NCBI RefSeq assembly: GCF_036099295.1
Contig: NZ_CP107976.1
Span: forward strand, 5,270,001-5,334,000
Direction: 5' to 3'
Source: Streptomyces sp. NBC_00358
GTDB taxonomy: Bacteria; Actinomycetota; Actinomycetes; Streptomycetales; Streptomycetaceae
DNA length: 64,000 nucleotides
A program made the position numbers and the translations under genes. Under the pieces are notes generated by a model that worked only from the letters and a program-made list of their open reading frames with translations, had not been told where the DNA came from and made no database searches. This document shows positions 1 to 8,224 of this stretch, piece after piece (position 1 is the stretch's first letter; each line of letters opens with the position of its first letter).

Positions 1-135
1 TTCGGGGCAGGCGTGAAAGACGTGTTCGTCGTCATGAGATGCGTCCGCGGGGTGTACGGGTGCCCGGGCGGCCGCCAGGGGTGGGGCGGGGGCCACGGGT
101 GCCGGGTGAAGGAGGAGCGGTGCGAAGGGGGCCGG

Positions 136-213
136 TCAGGCGGAGCGCCGACAGCCCATGCTCGTGACGCGCACGAAATCCACGTGGCGGCGTCGGACCA
201 GCATCGGAGGCAT
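136..213 (-). CDS. Putative cysteine-attenuation leader peptide (25 aa)
   Basis: A 25-residue reading frame contains RRRHVDFVRVTSMGCRR. This matches the pattern R-R-H-V-D-L/F-x-R-V-S/T-S-x-x-C-R of short actinobacterial leader peptides that precede sulfur and cysteine related genes; in that family the single Cys near the C-terminus is thought to make translation a sensor of Cys-tRNA. The ATG at 213 has no clear ribosome site; an in-frame GTG at 219 is an alternative start. The controlled gene should lie to the left on the same strand. An ATG at 35 opens a frame (MTTNTSFTPAP) that runs out of the window and may be its start. The motif match is direct; the attenuation role is inferred from the family. 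Confidence 0.6.
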   Translation of the reverse strand: MPPMLVRRRHVDFVRVTSMGCRRSA

Positions 214-716
214 GGCCACAGCGTACTGCTGTCCGCGCGATCCACCAGTGAGCCCGCTCACACCCGCCGGACGCCGGCTTCCGGTGAAACGCGAACGACC
301 CGCGAGCTCGGGTCCCTCCGCCTGACGGCGGTGGGGCCGGCCGGACGCACCGGCGAGCTCGCGGGTCGGGTGACTGCGTTGGATTGGGCCGGCTGCACGC
401 ACTTCACACATGCTGGTCCGGCGCCGAACCGAGTCCGACAACGGGCCGCTAGCCCGCAGTCACCTCGTATGTCCGGGTTTCCGTCATGAGCCGAACCACC
501 TCCTCTCCTACGTGTGGAGAACTCTAGGAACACATCCCGGAAGCCTCAACCGATTTACTCGGGACCCCTGGGGCACGCGGTGCGGAAATCCGGCGTGCAA
601 CGTTTTCGTCCAATCTTCCGGGAACGAGGTGTGGGCTGGGTCACGTTCGAGTTGAATGGTGACCAGTGAGCGAACTGTCGCGCCGTACACACGGACGCAG
701 CCTGCAGGGGGTCCAG
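214..716. other. Non-coding gap between leader peptide and PAS/GAF gene
   Basis: This 500-bp divergent intergenic stretch should hold promoters for the leftward leader peptide and the rightward PAS/GAF gene. I find no convincing coding frame: the open frames here have random composition and lack ribosome sites. Its one strong feature is the inverted repeat at 296-368, listed separately. Confidence 0.6.
296..368. repeat. Perfect 15-bp inverted repeat with internal hairpin
   Basis: CGACCCGCGAGCTCG at 296-310 is repeated as its exact reverse complement at 354-368, leaving a 43-nt loop. The loop holds a smaller hairpin, CCGCC-TGAC-GGCGG at 318-331. It lies upstream of the leader peptide on the minus strand and of the PAS/GAF gene on the plus strand. 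It could be an RNA structure in a 5' leader or a DNA-level element; no U-tract follows, so a classical terminator is not implied. Confidence 0.7.
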
Positions 717-2099
717 GTGAGTGCTTCCCGGCGTAGTGGGACCACCGACGAGCTGGGGCCCGACGAGCCCGAGCGGGACGGGTCGGATCTGCTTGCCGCC
801 CTGCTGGACGGCATGGACGCGGCCCTGTGCGCCTTCGACGCCGACGGGGTCCTCACCCACTGGAACCGCGAGGCCGAGCGCATCCTGGGGTGGACGGCGG
901 CCGAGGCCGTCGGGCGGCGCGGCTTCGCCGACTGGGCCGTGCGGACCGCGGACGCCGAGGAGGTCGAGGCGCGGCTGATGTCCGCCATGGAGGCCCCCGG
1001 CCGCCAGGTGCACGAGTTCGCGCTCCTCACCAAGGACGGCGGGCGTGTCCTCGTCCGCACCCAGTCCGCCGCCGTCCGCGGCCCGGACGGCAAGCCGGCC
1101 GGGGTGTACTGCGCCTTCAGCGAGGTGCACACCCAGATCGACCTCGAACGGTCCATCGCCCTCAGTGAGGCGCTCTTCCAGGACGCCGGCTGGGGCGTGG
1201 TGCTCGTCGACGCCGACCTGCGGCCCGCCGTGGTCAACGCGTACGCCGCGCAGGCACTCGGGACCGGCCGCACCTCCGTCCTCGGCCGCCCCCTGGGGGA
1301 GCTGCTCTCCCAGGGCGTCGAGGAACTGGAGAGCGCCCTCACCCACGTCCTGTCCGAGGGCGCGCCGCCGGTACCCGCGGAGATGTGGGTGAGCGTGCGC
1401 GCGCCGGAGGGGGAGCGGCGGCGGTGCTGGCTGAGCGGCTTCGTGCGGCTCGCCTCGCCGCTCGCGGAGGAACCCGTCCCGCTGGGCGTCGGCTGGCTCT
1501 TCCAGGACGTGACCGAGGCCAAGCAGACCGAGCAGGAGGCGGCGCTGCTGCGCTTCCGCGCCAACCAGCTCCACCGTGCCGCGCGGGCCGCGGCCGAGTG
1601 CGAGGACCCGGGCGAGGCCGCCACCGTGCACCTCGACTTCGCCCTCGCGGGCTTCGCCGACCACGCCCTGGTCGACCGGGTGGCCGGGGGCCGGCTCGCG
1701 GACGGGGCGGGTCCCGTACGGCTCGTACGGACCGTCGCGACCCCGGCCGGGTCGCCCGGACCGAGCCTCGTCACCGGGAAGGCCGGGCTGCCGCTGCGCT
1801 ACGGGGAGGGGCATCCCGCGCTCCAGTGCGTGGAACGCGCCGGGTCGGTGCGGGCCGACGCGGGCGCCGCCGACCCGGAGCAGGCGCGCGAGTGGGCGCT
1901 CGCCCGCCAGTGGCCGAGGGACTCCGTGCACGCCCTGTGCGCGGTGCTGCGCAGTCGCGGGCGGACGCTGGGAGTCGTGACGTTCCTGCGGACCGCGGGC
2001 CGCAGCCGGTTCGAGCGCGCGGACGCGATGTACGCCGAGGACGTGGCCGTACGGATCGCGATGGCCCTGGACCTGGAGGAGCTGACGGGGAAGCCCTGA
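717..2099 (+). CDS. PAS/PAS/GAF sensory protein without output domain
   Basis: A 460-residue cytoplasmic protein. A PAS domain occupies about residues 25-135 (DGMDAALCAFDADGVLTHWN is its opening strand), a second PAS-like region about 145-275, and a GAF-like C-terminal region about 280-455 ending in the helical VAVRIAMALDLEEL. There is no kinase, phosphatase, GGDEF or DNA-binding domain, so it probably works through a partner. The GTG at 717 is chosen because AGGGGG lies five bases upstream; an in-frame GTG at 666 would add 17 residues but has no good ribosome site. It converges with the SIS gene. The ligand is unknown. Domain assignment is by eye. Confidence 0.8.
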   Translation: MSASRRSGTTDELGPDEPERDGSDLLAALLDGMDAALCAFDADGVLTHWNREAERILGWTAAEAVGRRGFADWAVRTADAEEVEARLMSAMEAPGRQVHEFALLTKDGGRVLVRTQSAAVRGPDGKPAGVYCAFSEVHTQIDLERSIALSEALFQDAGWGVVLVDADLRPAVVNAYAAQALGTGRTSVLGRPLGELLSQGVEELESALTHVLSEGAPPVPAEMWVSVRAPEGERRRCWLSGFVRLASPLAEEPVPLGVGWLFQDVTEAKQTEQEAALLRFRANQLHRAARAAAECEDPGEAATVHLDFALAGFADHALVDRVAGGRLADGAGPVRLVRTVATPAGSPGPSLVTGKAGLPLRYGEGHPALQCVERAGSVRADAGAADPEQAREWALARQWPRDSVHALCAVLRSRGRTLGVVTFLRTAGRSRFERADAMYAEDVAVRIAMALDLEELTGKP

Positions 2100-2200
2100 G
2101 GACTCCTCCGGAGCCCACGCGTGCTGTCCCCGGGGCGCGGGCGGGAATCCGGTCCTCGGCCGCGCAGGTCCCTCCTGGGCGCCGGTCCGGATCGGGCCCC

Positions 2201-2956
2201 TCAGCGTCGGTAGAAGATCCGGTCCCCGTACTCCGTCATGACCCGGCTGTTCCATTCGTGGCCGCCGTCGACGTTGCCCGAGCGGAGCAGGGGCGGTTCG
2301 ATGCCGCGGTCCGCGAGGGAGCCGGCCGCGGTCGCCATCACGGCCTGGAGCAGGGCCGAGGTGACGACGGTCGAGGCGGGGGCGAAGGGCGCCTCGATGG
2401 AGTCCACCGATAGTTCCGCGTCGCCGACCGGGATCCGCGAGTCGAGGACGAGGTCGCAGTGGTCCTTCAGGTAGGTGCCCGACACATGCCGGGACGTCGT
2501 CCCGGTGGCGTAGGCGACGGAGGTGACGCCGATGACCTTGATGCCCAGGGCGCGGGCCTTCATGGCCATCTCCACGGGGAGCGCGTTGCGGCCGGAGAGC
2601 GAGATGATCACCAGCAGGTCGCCGGAACGCAGCGGGCCGCAGTCGAGGACCGCGCTCGCCAGCCCGTCGACCCGCTCCAGCGCGGAGCCCAGCGTCGCGG
2701 GCATGACGTCGACGCCTACGACTCCCGGCACGGTGAGCAGGTTCATCAGGGCGAGGCCGCCCGCGCGGTAGACGATGTCCTGGGCGGCGAGCGAGGAGTG
2801 CCCGGCGCCGAAGGCGAAGAGCCGGCCGCCGTCGACGACGGTGTCGGCGATCAGGGTGCCGGCCGCCTCGATCTCCGCGGCGCCCTCGTCCCGTACCTGC
2901 CGAAGCAGGCCGATCGCGGCGTCGAAGAACTGCCCGGCCAGCTTGCTGTCGCTCAT
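2201..2956 (-). CDS. SIS-domain sugar-phosphate binding protein
   Basis: A 251-residue single-SIS-domain protein of the type found in sugar isomerases and phosphosugar-responsive regulators. The GAGHSS loop near residue 50 and the IISLSGRNALPVEMA segment near residue 116 are the phosphosugar-binding loops of the fold. The rest is alternating hydrophobic strands and helices over the whole length, with no HTH, so it is more likely an isomerase or phosphosugar-binding protein than a transcription factor. AGGGG lies seven bases before the ATG. It is divergent from dmdR1, the same arrangement I recall in S. coelicolor. The substrate is not predictable. Confidence 0.85.
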   Translation of the reverse strand: MSDSKLAGQFFDAAIGLLRQVRDEGAAEIEAAGTLIADTVVDGGRLFAFGAGHSSLAAQDIVYRAGGLALMNLLTVPGVVGVDVMPATLGSALERVDGLASAVLDCGPLRSGDLLVIISLSGRNALPVEMAMKARALGIKVIGVTSVAYATGTTSRHVSGTYLKDHCDLVLDSRIPVGDAELSVDSIEAPFAPASTVVTSALLQAVMATAAGSLADRGIEPPLLRSGNVDGGHEWNSRVMTEYGDRIFYRR

Positions 2957-3317
2957 CGGCGAAGCCCCTTAGAAGTCACGTCGGAGTGGACGTGTCGTCG
3001 GCGTCGGATCGGTGCGGGGCGGGTGGACGGCTGAACCGGACGCCCCGGTGCGGCCGTACTCCCGTCGTGTCGCGGATCACGTTGCGGTCTGGACCAGTGC
3101 CCTGTCAATACGGCCTTCGGGGCGTCGCCGAGGACCGCGGCGGGGGCGGGTGGGCGACGGCCGGGCCCGGTGCGCGCGCGGATTCCCGGGCAATCGGCAC
3201 CAAGCGGTTTCAACGGCGAGGCACGGTTGTCAGTGCTATGCGTCAGAATTGAGTTCAGGGCCAGCGCACACGCCGGTGGGCCATCGAGTCTCCGGCAGAG
3301 CTAATCGAGGGGCACGA
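2957..3317. other. Divergent promoter region between SIS gene and dmdR1
   Basis: A 361-bp gap with no credible coding frame. It must carry promoters for the SIS gene (leftward) and dmdR1 (rightward). I looked for a DtxR/IdeR-type iron box (TTAGGTTAGG-like) and did not see one, so autoregulation of dmdR1 by iron is not supported from sequence. Confidence 0.6.
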
Positions 3318-4010
3318 ATGTCCGGACTGATCGACACCACGGAGATGTATCTCCGCACCATCCTCGAGCTGGAGGAGGAAGGCGTTGTCCCCATGCGCGC
3401 CCGGATCGCGGAGCGGCTCGACCAGAGTGGCCCGACGGTGAGCCAGACCGTGGCGAGGATGGAGCGCGACGGGCTGGTGGCGGTGGCGAGCGACCGGCAT
3501 CTGGAGCTCACCGAAGAGGGGCGGCGGCTGGCCACGCGCGTCATGCGCAAGCACCGCCTCGCGGAGTGCCTCCTCGTCGACGTGATCGGTCTGGAGTGGG
3601 AGCAGGTGCACGCGGAGGCGTGCCGCTGGGAGCACGTGATGAGCGAGGCGGTCGAGCGGCGCGTGCTGGAGCTGCTGCGCCACCCGACCGAGTCGCCGTA
3701 CGGGAACCCGATCCCGGGCCTGGAGGAGCTGGGCGAGAAGGACGGCGCGGACCCGTTCCTGGACGAGGGGATGGTGTCGCTCGCCGAGCTGGACCCGGGT
3801 CTGGACGGCAAGACCGTGGTCGTCAGGCGGATCGGCGAACCGATCCAGACGGACGCGCAGTTGATGTACACACTGCGCCGCGCGGGTGTGCAGCCGGGCT
3901 CGGTGGTCAGCGTGACCGAGTCGGCGGGCGGGGTCCTCGTGGGCAGTGGCGGCGAGGCCGCGGAGCTGGAGGCGGACGTCGCCTCCCATGTGTTCGTCGC
4001 CAAGCGCTGA
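3318..4010 (+). CDS. dmdR1: DtxR/IdeR-family iron-dependent repressor DmdR1
   Basis: A 230-residue DtxR-family regulator. The N-terminal winged helix (residues 1-70; DTTEMYLRTILELEEEG, then the recognition helix around SGPTVSQTVARMERDGL) binds iron boxes. The dimerisation and metal domain (70-140) carries MRKHRLAECLL and the EACRWEHVMSEAVERR metal-ligand segment. The C-terminal part (150-230) is the SH3/FeoA-like domain. Length and sequence fit Streptomyces DmdR1/DesR, which represses siderophore and iron-uptake genes when Fe2+ is bound. GAGGGG sits five bases before the ATG. In S. coelicolor an antisense gene, adm, has been described across dmdR1; long antisense frames exist here too. Confidence 0.88.
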   Translation: MSGLIDTTEMYLRTILELEEEGVVPMRARIAERLDQSGPTVSQTVARMERDGLVAVASDRHLELTEEGRRLATRVMRKHRLAECLLVDVIGLEWEQVHAEACRWEHVMSEAVERRVLELLRHPTESPYGNPIPGLEELGEKDGADPFLDEGMVSLAELDPGLDGKTVVVRRIGEPIQTDAQLMYTLRRAGVQPGSVVSVTESAGGVLVGSGGEAAELEADVASHVFVAKR

Positions 4011-4792
4011 CGCCGACGGCGGCCGCCCCGAAGCCACACGACCGGCGGCGCCGCTTCCGGTAGGCATGTCCCCGGTGGTTGTGCTTCCGTTGTGGTAGTT
4101 CAGCCACCCGCGTTTCCGGTACCCGCGAGGGGCAGCTCTCGGGCGCCGGCCGAGGGGTCGGCAGCCGCTGACCTCGACGTCGGCGTCCGGGAGCACGCCG
4201 GACACCGTGCGGCGCACCCGGTCCGCCCTACCCCAACCGTGTCAACTGCTGTGACAGCAGGGGCAGTTGTGATGATTTCGCGACCTGGTCGAAACCAAGA
4301 TTCAGTGTGCCGAATCGCAGCGCCGGGACCGTTTGCGTGCGAGGCTGTCGCGTGAGGCATATGACCTGAGGGCTCTTGACCGTGTCCGAGAGCGATGGTG
4401 TGCGGTCGGGGAGGGGGCGTAAGGATGTGCCGCGGATGTGGAGAGGGCCCCGGCGCCATTCGGCGCCGGGGCCTGTCCTCCCCTGTGCTGACCCGGAGCC
4501 CCGAGCTCCCAGGGTCATTCCCCTCGGACCGTTTTCCCCGAGCGGTCCGCCTCCCGCAGAAGATCTCCCCGCGGCGACGGCGGTCAATCCTCGTGGGTGG
4601 TCACTCGAACGAGGGGTGTTGTGGCCGGAAAGGCCACTTTCGAAACCCCATTCGATAACGTGACGGTGGCGGGAGTACACAGAGGGACACCGGGCAACGA
4701 AGCAGGAACAGCGGCAGGAAGCGGTACCAGTGGACCGGCCGGTACGTGCGGGAGCGAGCCGGTCCGAGCGAGCCAGGGGGGTGCCATTACCG
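4011..4792. other. Long non-coding gap after dmdR1
   Basis: Nearly 800 bp between dmdR1 and the alpha/beta-hydrolase gene. No open frame here has convincing coding composition. The stretch 4240-4420 is less G+C-rich than its surroundings. The only clear element is the perfect hairpin at 4446-4473. The promoter for the downstream hydrolase should lie in the right-hand third. Confidence 0.55.
4446..4473. terminator. Perfect 12-bp GC hairpin, terminator-like
   Basis: GGCCCCGGCGCC at 4446-4457 and its exact reverse complement at 4462-4473 enclose the loop ATTC. There is no T-run, as is usual for Streptomyces terminators. It probably isolates dmdR1 from the hydrolase gene, but it is more than 400 bp downstream of dmdR1, so a structured RNA is also possible. 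Confidence 0.6.
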
Positions 4793-5671
4793 ATGGTGCG
4801 GCGCATCGACGTGACGGGAGCGGGCGGTGTACGCCTCGCTGCCTGGGAGTTCGCCGATCCTCCCAAGAACGACCAGCCCAGGGACTCCGAGGCGCCCGGC
4901 GTGCTGTTACTGCACGGCCTCATGGGCCGCGCCTCGCACTGGGCGTCCACCGCCCGCTGGCTCTCCGAGCGGCACCGGGCCATCGCCCTCGACCAGCGCG
5001 GACACGGCCAGAGCGACAAGGCCCCGGAGGCCGAGTACACCCGTGAGGCCTACGTCGAGGACGCCGAAGCCGCCCTCGACCAGCTCGGTCTCGGACCGGC
5101 CGTCCTCATCGGCCACGCGATGGGCGCGCTGACCGGCTGGCAGCTCGCCGCCAAACGCCCCGACCTCGTCCGCGCCCTGATCATCTGCGACATGCGGGCC
5201 TCGGCACTGGGTGCCGCCTCGCAGCGCGAGTGGGAGGACTGGTTCAAGGCCTGGCCCGTCCCCTTCGCCACCCTCGCCGACGTACGCAAGTGGTTCGGCG
5301 AGGACGACCCCTGGGTGGAGCGCCGCAACCCCTCCCGCGGCGAGTTCTACGCCGAGGTGATGCACGAGTCCCCCGACGGCTGGCGCCCGGTCTTCGAACC
5401 GGAGCAGATGCTCAAGTCCCGCCAGACCTGGGTGTACGACGCCCACTGGGAGGAGCTCGCCCAGGTCCAGTGCCCCGCTCTGGTCGTACGGGGCCTCGAC
5501 GGCGAGCTCGGCCGGGCCGAGTCCCAGGAGATGGTCCGGGTCCTGCCGCGCGGCCGGTACGCGGAGGTCGCCGACGCCGGCCACCTCGTGCACTACGACA
5601 GGCCCGAGGCGTGGCGTACCGCGATCGAGCCGTTCCTGGACGGCGTGCTCACCGGCCAGGACCAGTCCTAG
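4793..5671 (+). CDS. Alpha/beta-hydrolase-fold protein lacking the nucleophile serine
   Basis: A 292-residue protein with the full alpha/beta-hydrolase layout: oxyanion strand VLLLHGLMGRASHW near residue 37, DQRGHGQSDK near 67, and a late catalytic-His segment DAGHLVHYDRPE near 265. The nucleophile elbow reads G-H-A-M-G, with a GCG alanine codon where G-x-S-x-G is expected. It should therefore not form a serine acyl-enzyme; it may be a binding protein or use other chemistry. ATG 4793 is chosen because the fold starts just after it and AGGGGGG lies about 11 bases upstream. Codon 39 (4907-4909) is TTA, so translation may depend on the bldA tRNA. Confidence 0.82.
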   Translation: MVRRIDVTGAGGVRLAAWEFADPPKNDQPRDSEAPGVLLLHGLMGRASHWASTARWLSERHRAIALDQRGHGQSDKAPEAEYTREAYVEDAEAALDQLGLGPAVLIGHAMGALTGWQLAAKRPDLVRALIICDMRASALGAASQREWEDWFKAWPVPFATLADVRKWFGEDDPWVERRNPSRGEFYAEVMHESPDGWRPVFEPEQMLKSRQTWVYDAHWEELAQVQCPALVVRGLDGELGRAESQEMVRVLPRGRYAEVADAGHLVHYDRPEAWRTAIEPFLDGVLTGQDQS

Positions 5672-5727
5672 GGCGGTCCTGGTGCCCGTCCGGCGACACC
5701 CGCCCGCCCGGCGACGCCCGCGTGCCG

Positions 5728-7341
5728 TCACCCCTTGCTGACCGCCGCCAGGATCTCCGGCAGGCGCTGGGCCGTCCGGGGCGCCGCGAGCCGGAGCCCC
5801 AGCAGCGTGATCAGCGCCCCGTAGCCGGCTCCCGCGGGCAGCAGCAGCCAGGTCCACCGGTCTCCGTCCGCGCTCACGTTCAGCCAGATCGTGAGGGCGA
5901 TGACGGGGGCGGCGAGCAGGGCCGCCGAGACCATGCCGCCGAAGATCGCGATCCAGGCGAGGCCGGCCTGACCGGGCGCCACGTTCTTGTAGCCCTCCTG
6001 GGGGATGGAGTACGGGAAGCGCGCCGAGGACCAGGCGCCGGTCGCCAGCATCGCGCCGAGCAGCGCGAAGGACAGGCCGAGCACCTCGGGCAACTGCCGC
6101 CACGCGTCGAGCAGTCCGGTCGTCAGGACGGTCACGAGGGTCGCGTACGGCAGGGTGATCACCAGCAGGGCCAGTGCCCGCCCGCGCAGCTCGACGTACG
6201 CGTCGCGGGTCGAGGAGATCGTCAGCGCGACCATCCAGAACGCGGACGTGTCCTGCCCGAACTGGTTGTACATCTGGATCCCGAGCATCCCCGCCGCGAA
6301 GCACGCGAAGTAGACCGAGCCGGTGCCCTGGAGCGCGTTGAACACCGGCACGATCAGCCCGATCGCCAGCGAGGTCACCCACGCGGCCTTGGTCTTCGGA
6401 TCGCGCCACACGTACCGCAGGCTCCGCTCCATGACCGTGCCGGTGCGCCCGGCCGGCAGCAGCCGCCCGAGCCCCGACGAGCCGCGCTCCCTGGCGGTGG
6501 GCTCCGCGGCCTGGAGCGTGGACCCGTCGGGTGCGGTCATCAGCCGTGTCAGATGCCGGGACCAGAGCGCCAGCAGCCCCGCCAGGGCGGCCGCGCACAG
6601 CGCGAGCTGGGCGATGCCGGCCCCGTACGATCCGTCGCTCACCGAGTCCACGGCGCCGATCGCCGAGGCGGGCGGGATCCAGCGCAGGACGTCCGCCACC
6701 GGATCCAGCTTCGCCAGGCCCCCCGCCGAACCGAGCCGTTGCGCGCCGAAGTTGACCAGTTGCACGCCCACCGCGACGACCAGTCCGCTGAGCACCGCCA
6801 GATCGCGGCCCTTGCGGCTGGACAGCAGCCGGATGTTGGCGGCCGCGACGGCCCGGGCGAGGGCCACACAGACCAGCAGGGCGAGGACGAGGGCGACCAC
6901 CGCCGTCACGTACGCCGCCGTCCCGTGCGCGACCGAGATCACCGAGCCGAGCAGCAGGCAGAGCGTGAACAGCGGCCCGATGCCGACCAGCGAGGCGGCC
7001 AGCAGCGCCCTGACGAGCGGCCGCGGCCGCAGCGGCAGCATCACCAGCCGCGTCGGATCGAGCGTCTCGTCGCCGCTGGGGAAGAACAGCGGCATCACGG
7101 CCCAGCCGAGCGCCAGCAGCACCACGAGCAGGACGGCGACGGCGCCGGCGTGCGCGTTGCCGCGCAACGCGATCAGACCGATGAGCTGGAGTGCGGCGAA
7201 GAGCAGCGCGAGCACCGTGGACACGATGAACGCGGCCCGCCGCCCGGCGGACTGCCGCAGCCCGTTGCGCAGCAGCGACAGCTTCAGCCGTACGACGACG
7301 GGGGTGATCGACGCGGCGGAGACGCCGGTGCCGGCGCTCAC
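5728..7341 (-). CDS. ABC-2 type exporter permease
   Basis: A 537-residue integral membrane protein with about ten or more hydrophobic segments. One cluster spans residues 30-190; another large membrane part covers about 320-520 after a cytoplasmic stretch with the WRDPKTKAAW motif. It starts with GTG overlapping the TGA of the upstream ATPase gene (GTGA at 7338-7341), so the two are translationally coupled. Together they form a two-gene ABC-2 type exporter. The substrate (drug, lipid or peptide) cannot be told from sequence. It converges with the alpha/beta-hydrolase gene. Confidence 0.85.
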   Translation of the reverse strand: MSAGTGVSAASITPVVVRLKLSLLRNGLRQSAGRRAAFIVSTVLALLFAALQLIGLIALRGNAHAGAVAVLLVVLLALGWAVMPLFFPSGDETLDPTRLVMLPLRPRPLVRALLAASLVGIGPLFTLCLLLGSVISVAHGTAAYVTAVVALVLALLVCVALARAVAAANIRLLSSRKGRDLAVLSGLVVAVGVQLVNFGAQRLGSAGGLAKLDPVADVLRWIPPASAIGAVDSVSDGSYGAGIAQLALCAAALAGLLALWSRHLTRLMTAPDGSTLQAAEPTARERGSSGLGRLLPAGRTGTVMERSLRYVWRDPKTKAAWVTSLAIGLIVPVFNALQGTGSVYFACFAAGMLGIQMYNQFGQDTSAFWMVALTISSTRDAYVELRGRALALLVITLPYATLVTVLTTGLLDAWRQLPEVLGLSFALLGAMLATGAWSSARFPYSIPQEGYKNVAPGQAGLAWIAIFGGMVSAALLAAPVIALTIWLNVSADGDRWTWLLLPAGAGYGALITLLGLRLAAPRTAQRLPEILAAVSKG

Positions 7342-8135
7342 CGGGGAGCCCCGCCGCCCAGCCAGTCCAGGTCGGCCGAGGTGCCGCGGCCGTGCGCGCC
7401 GACCAGTTCCAGGAAGGCATGCTGGAGCGAGGGCGCGCCGCCCCGCACGTCGGCGAGCGGGCCGTGCGCGCGGATACGGCCGGCGGCCATGACGGCCACC
7501 CAGTCGCACAGCGACTCGACCAGCTCCATCACATGGGAGGAGAACACGACGGTGGCGCCGGAGGCCGTGTACCGCTCCAGGACACCCCGGATGATCTGCG
7601 CGGAGACGGGGTCGACGCCCTCGAACGGCTCGTCGAGGAAGAGCACTTCGGGGTTGTGCAGGAGGGCGCAGGCCAGGCCGATCTTCTTGCGCATACCGGT
7701 CGAGTAGTCGACGACGAGCTTGTGCCGCGCGCCCGCCAGGTCGAGTACGTCGAGGAGCTGGGCCGCGCGCTTGTCGACCTCGGCGCCGGGAAGGCCCCGC
7801 AACCGGCCGGTGTACGCGAGCAGTTCGCCCCCGGAGAGCCGCTCGAAGAGCCGCAGCCCCTCGGGCAGCACACCGATCCGCGCCTTCACCTCCACCGGGT
7901 CGCGCCACACGTCGTGACCGACGACCTCGACGGTGCCCTGATCCGGCCTGAGCAGCCCGGTCACCATTGACAGGGTGGTGGTCTTGCCGGCGCCGTTCGG
8001 TCCGACGAGCCCGATGAACTGCCCCGCGGGAAGCTCCAGATCGATCCCGGCCACGGCGACCTGCTCCCCGAACCGCTTCCAGAGCCCCCGCACACGTACG
8101 GCGGGCACGCCGCCGTCCTTCGCTCCCTCGCTCAT
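7338..8135 (-). CDS. ABC transporter ATP-binding protein
   Basis: A 265-residue nucleotide-binding subunit. Walker A is GPNGAGKTT (about residues 43-51), a signature-like LSGGELLAY stands near residue 104, and Walker B is VLFLDEPFEGVDP near residue 165, followed by the H-loop region FSSHVMELVE. It pairs with the overlapping permease gene downstream; one ATPase plus one permease is typical of ABC-2 exporters, which work as dimers. No strong ribosome site is visible before the ATG at 8135. Confidence 0.92.
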   Translation of the reverse strand: MSEGAKDGGVPAVRVRGLWKRFGEQVAVAGIDLELPAGQFIGLVGPNGAGKTTTLSMVTGLLRPDQGTVEVVGHDVWRDPVEVKARIGVLPEGLRLFERLSGGELLAYTGRLRGLPGAEVDKRAAQLLDVLDLAGARHKLVVDYSTGMRKKIGLACALLHNPEVLFLDEPFEGVDPVSAQIIRGVLERYTASGATVVFSSHVMELVESLCDWVAVMAAGRIRAHGPLADVRGGAPSLQHAFLELVGAHGRGTSADLDWLGGGAPR

Positions 8136-8224
8136 GCAGGCAGCCTAGAGGCCCGAGGTCCGCGGCCACCCGTCCCTGCCGGGTCTCCGTCGATCTACGG
8201 GGCTCCAGGGGCCCGCGCCGAGCT

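Noticed and set aside
13..489. A 158-codon plus-strand frame at the left edge
   Set aside because: Composition is random, there is no ribosome site, and it runs antisense to the better-supported leader peptide.
4376..4663. Possible small gene in the gap after dmdR1
   Set aside because: Low-complexity Arg/Pro/Gly composition, no ribosome site, and it spans the perfect hairpin at 4446-4473.
5728..8169. A single long minus-strand frame covering both ABC genes
   Set aside because: It is two frames read together: the true ATPase (7338-8135) is in a different frame from the permease, and the permease start GTG at 7341 overlaps the ATPase stop. The upstream part of the long frame has no ABC motifs.
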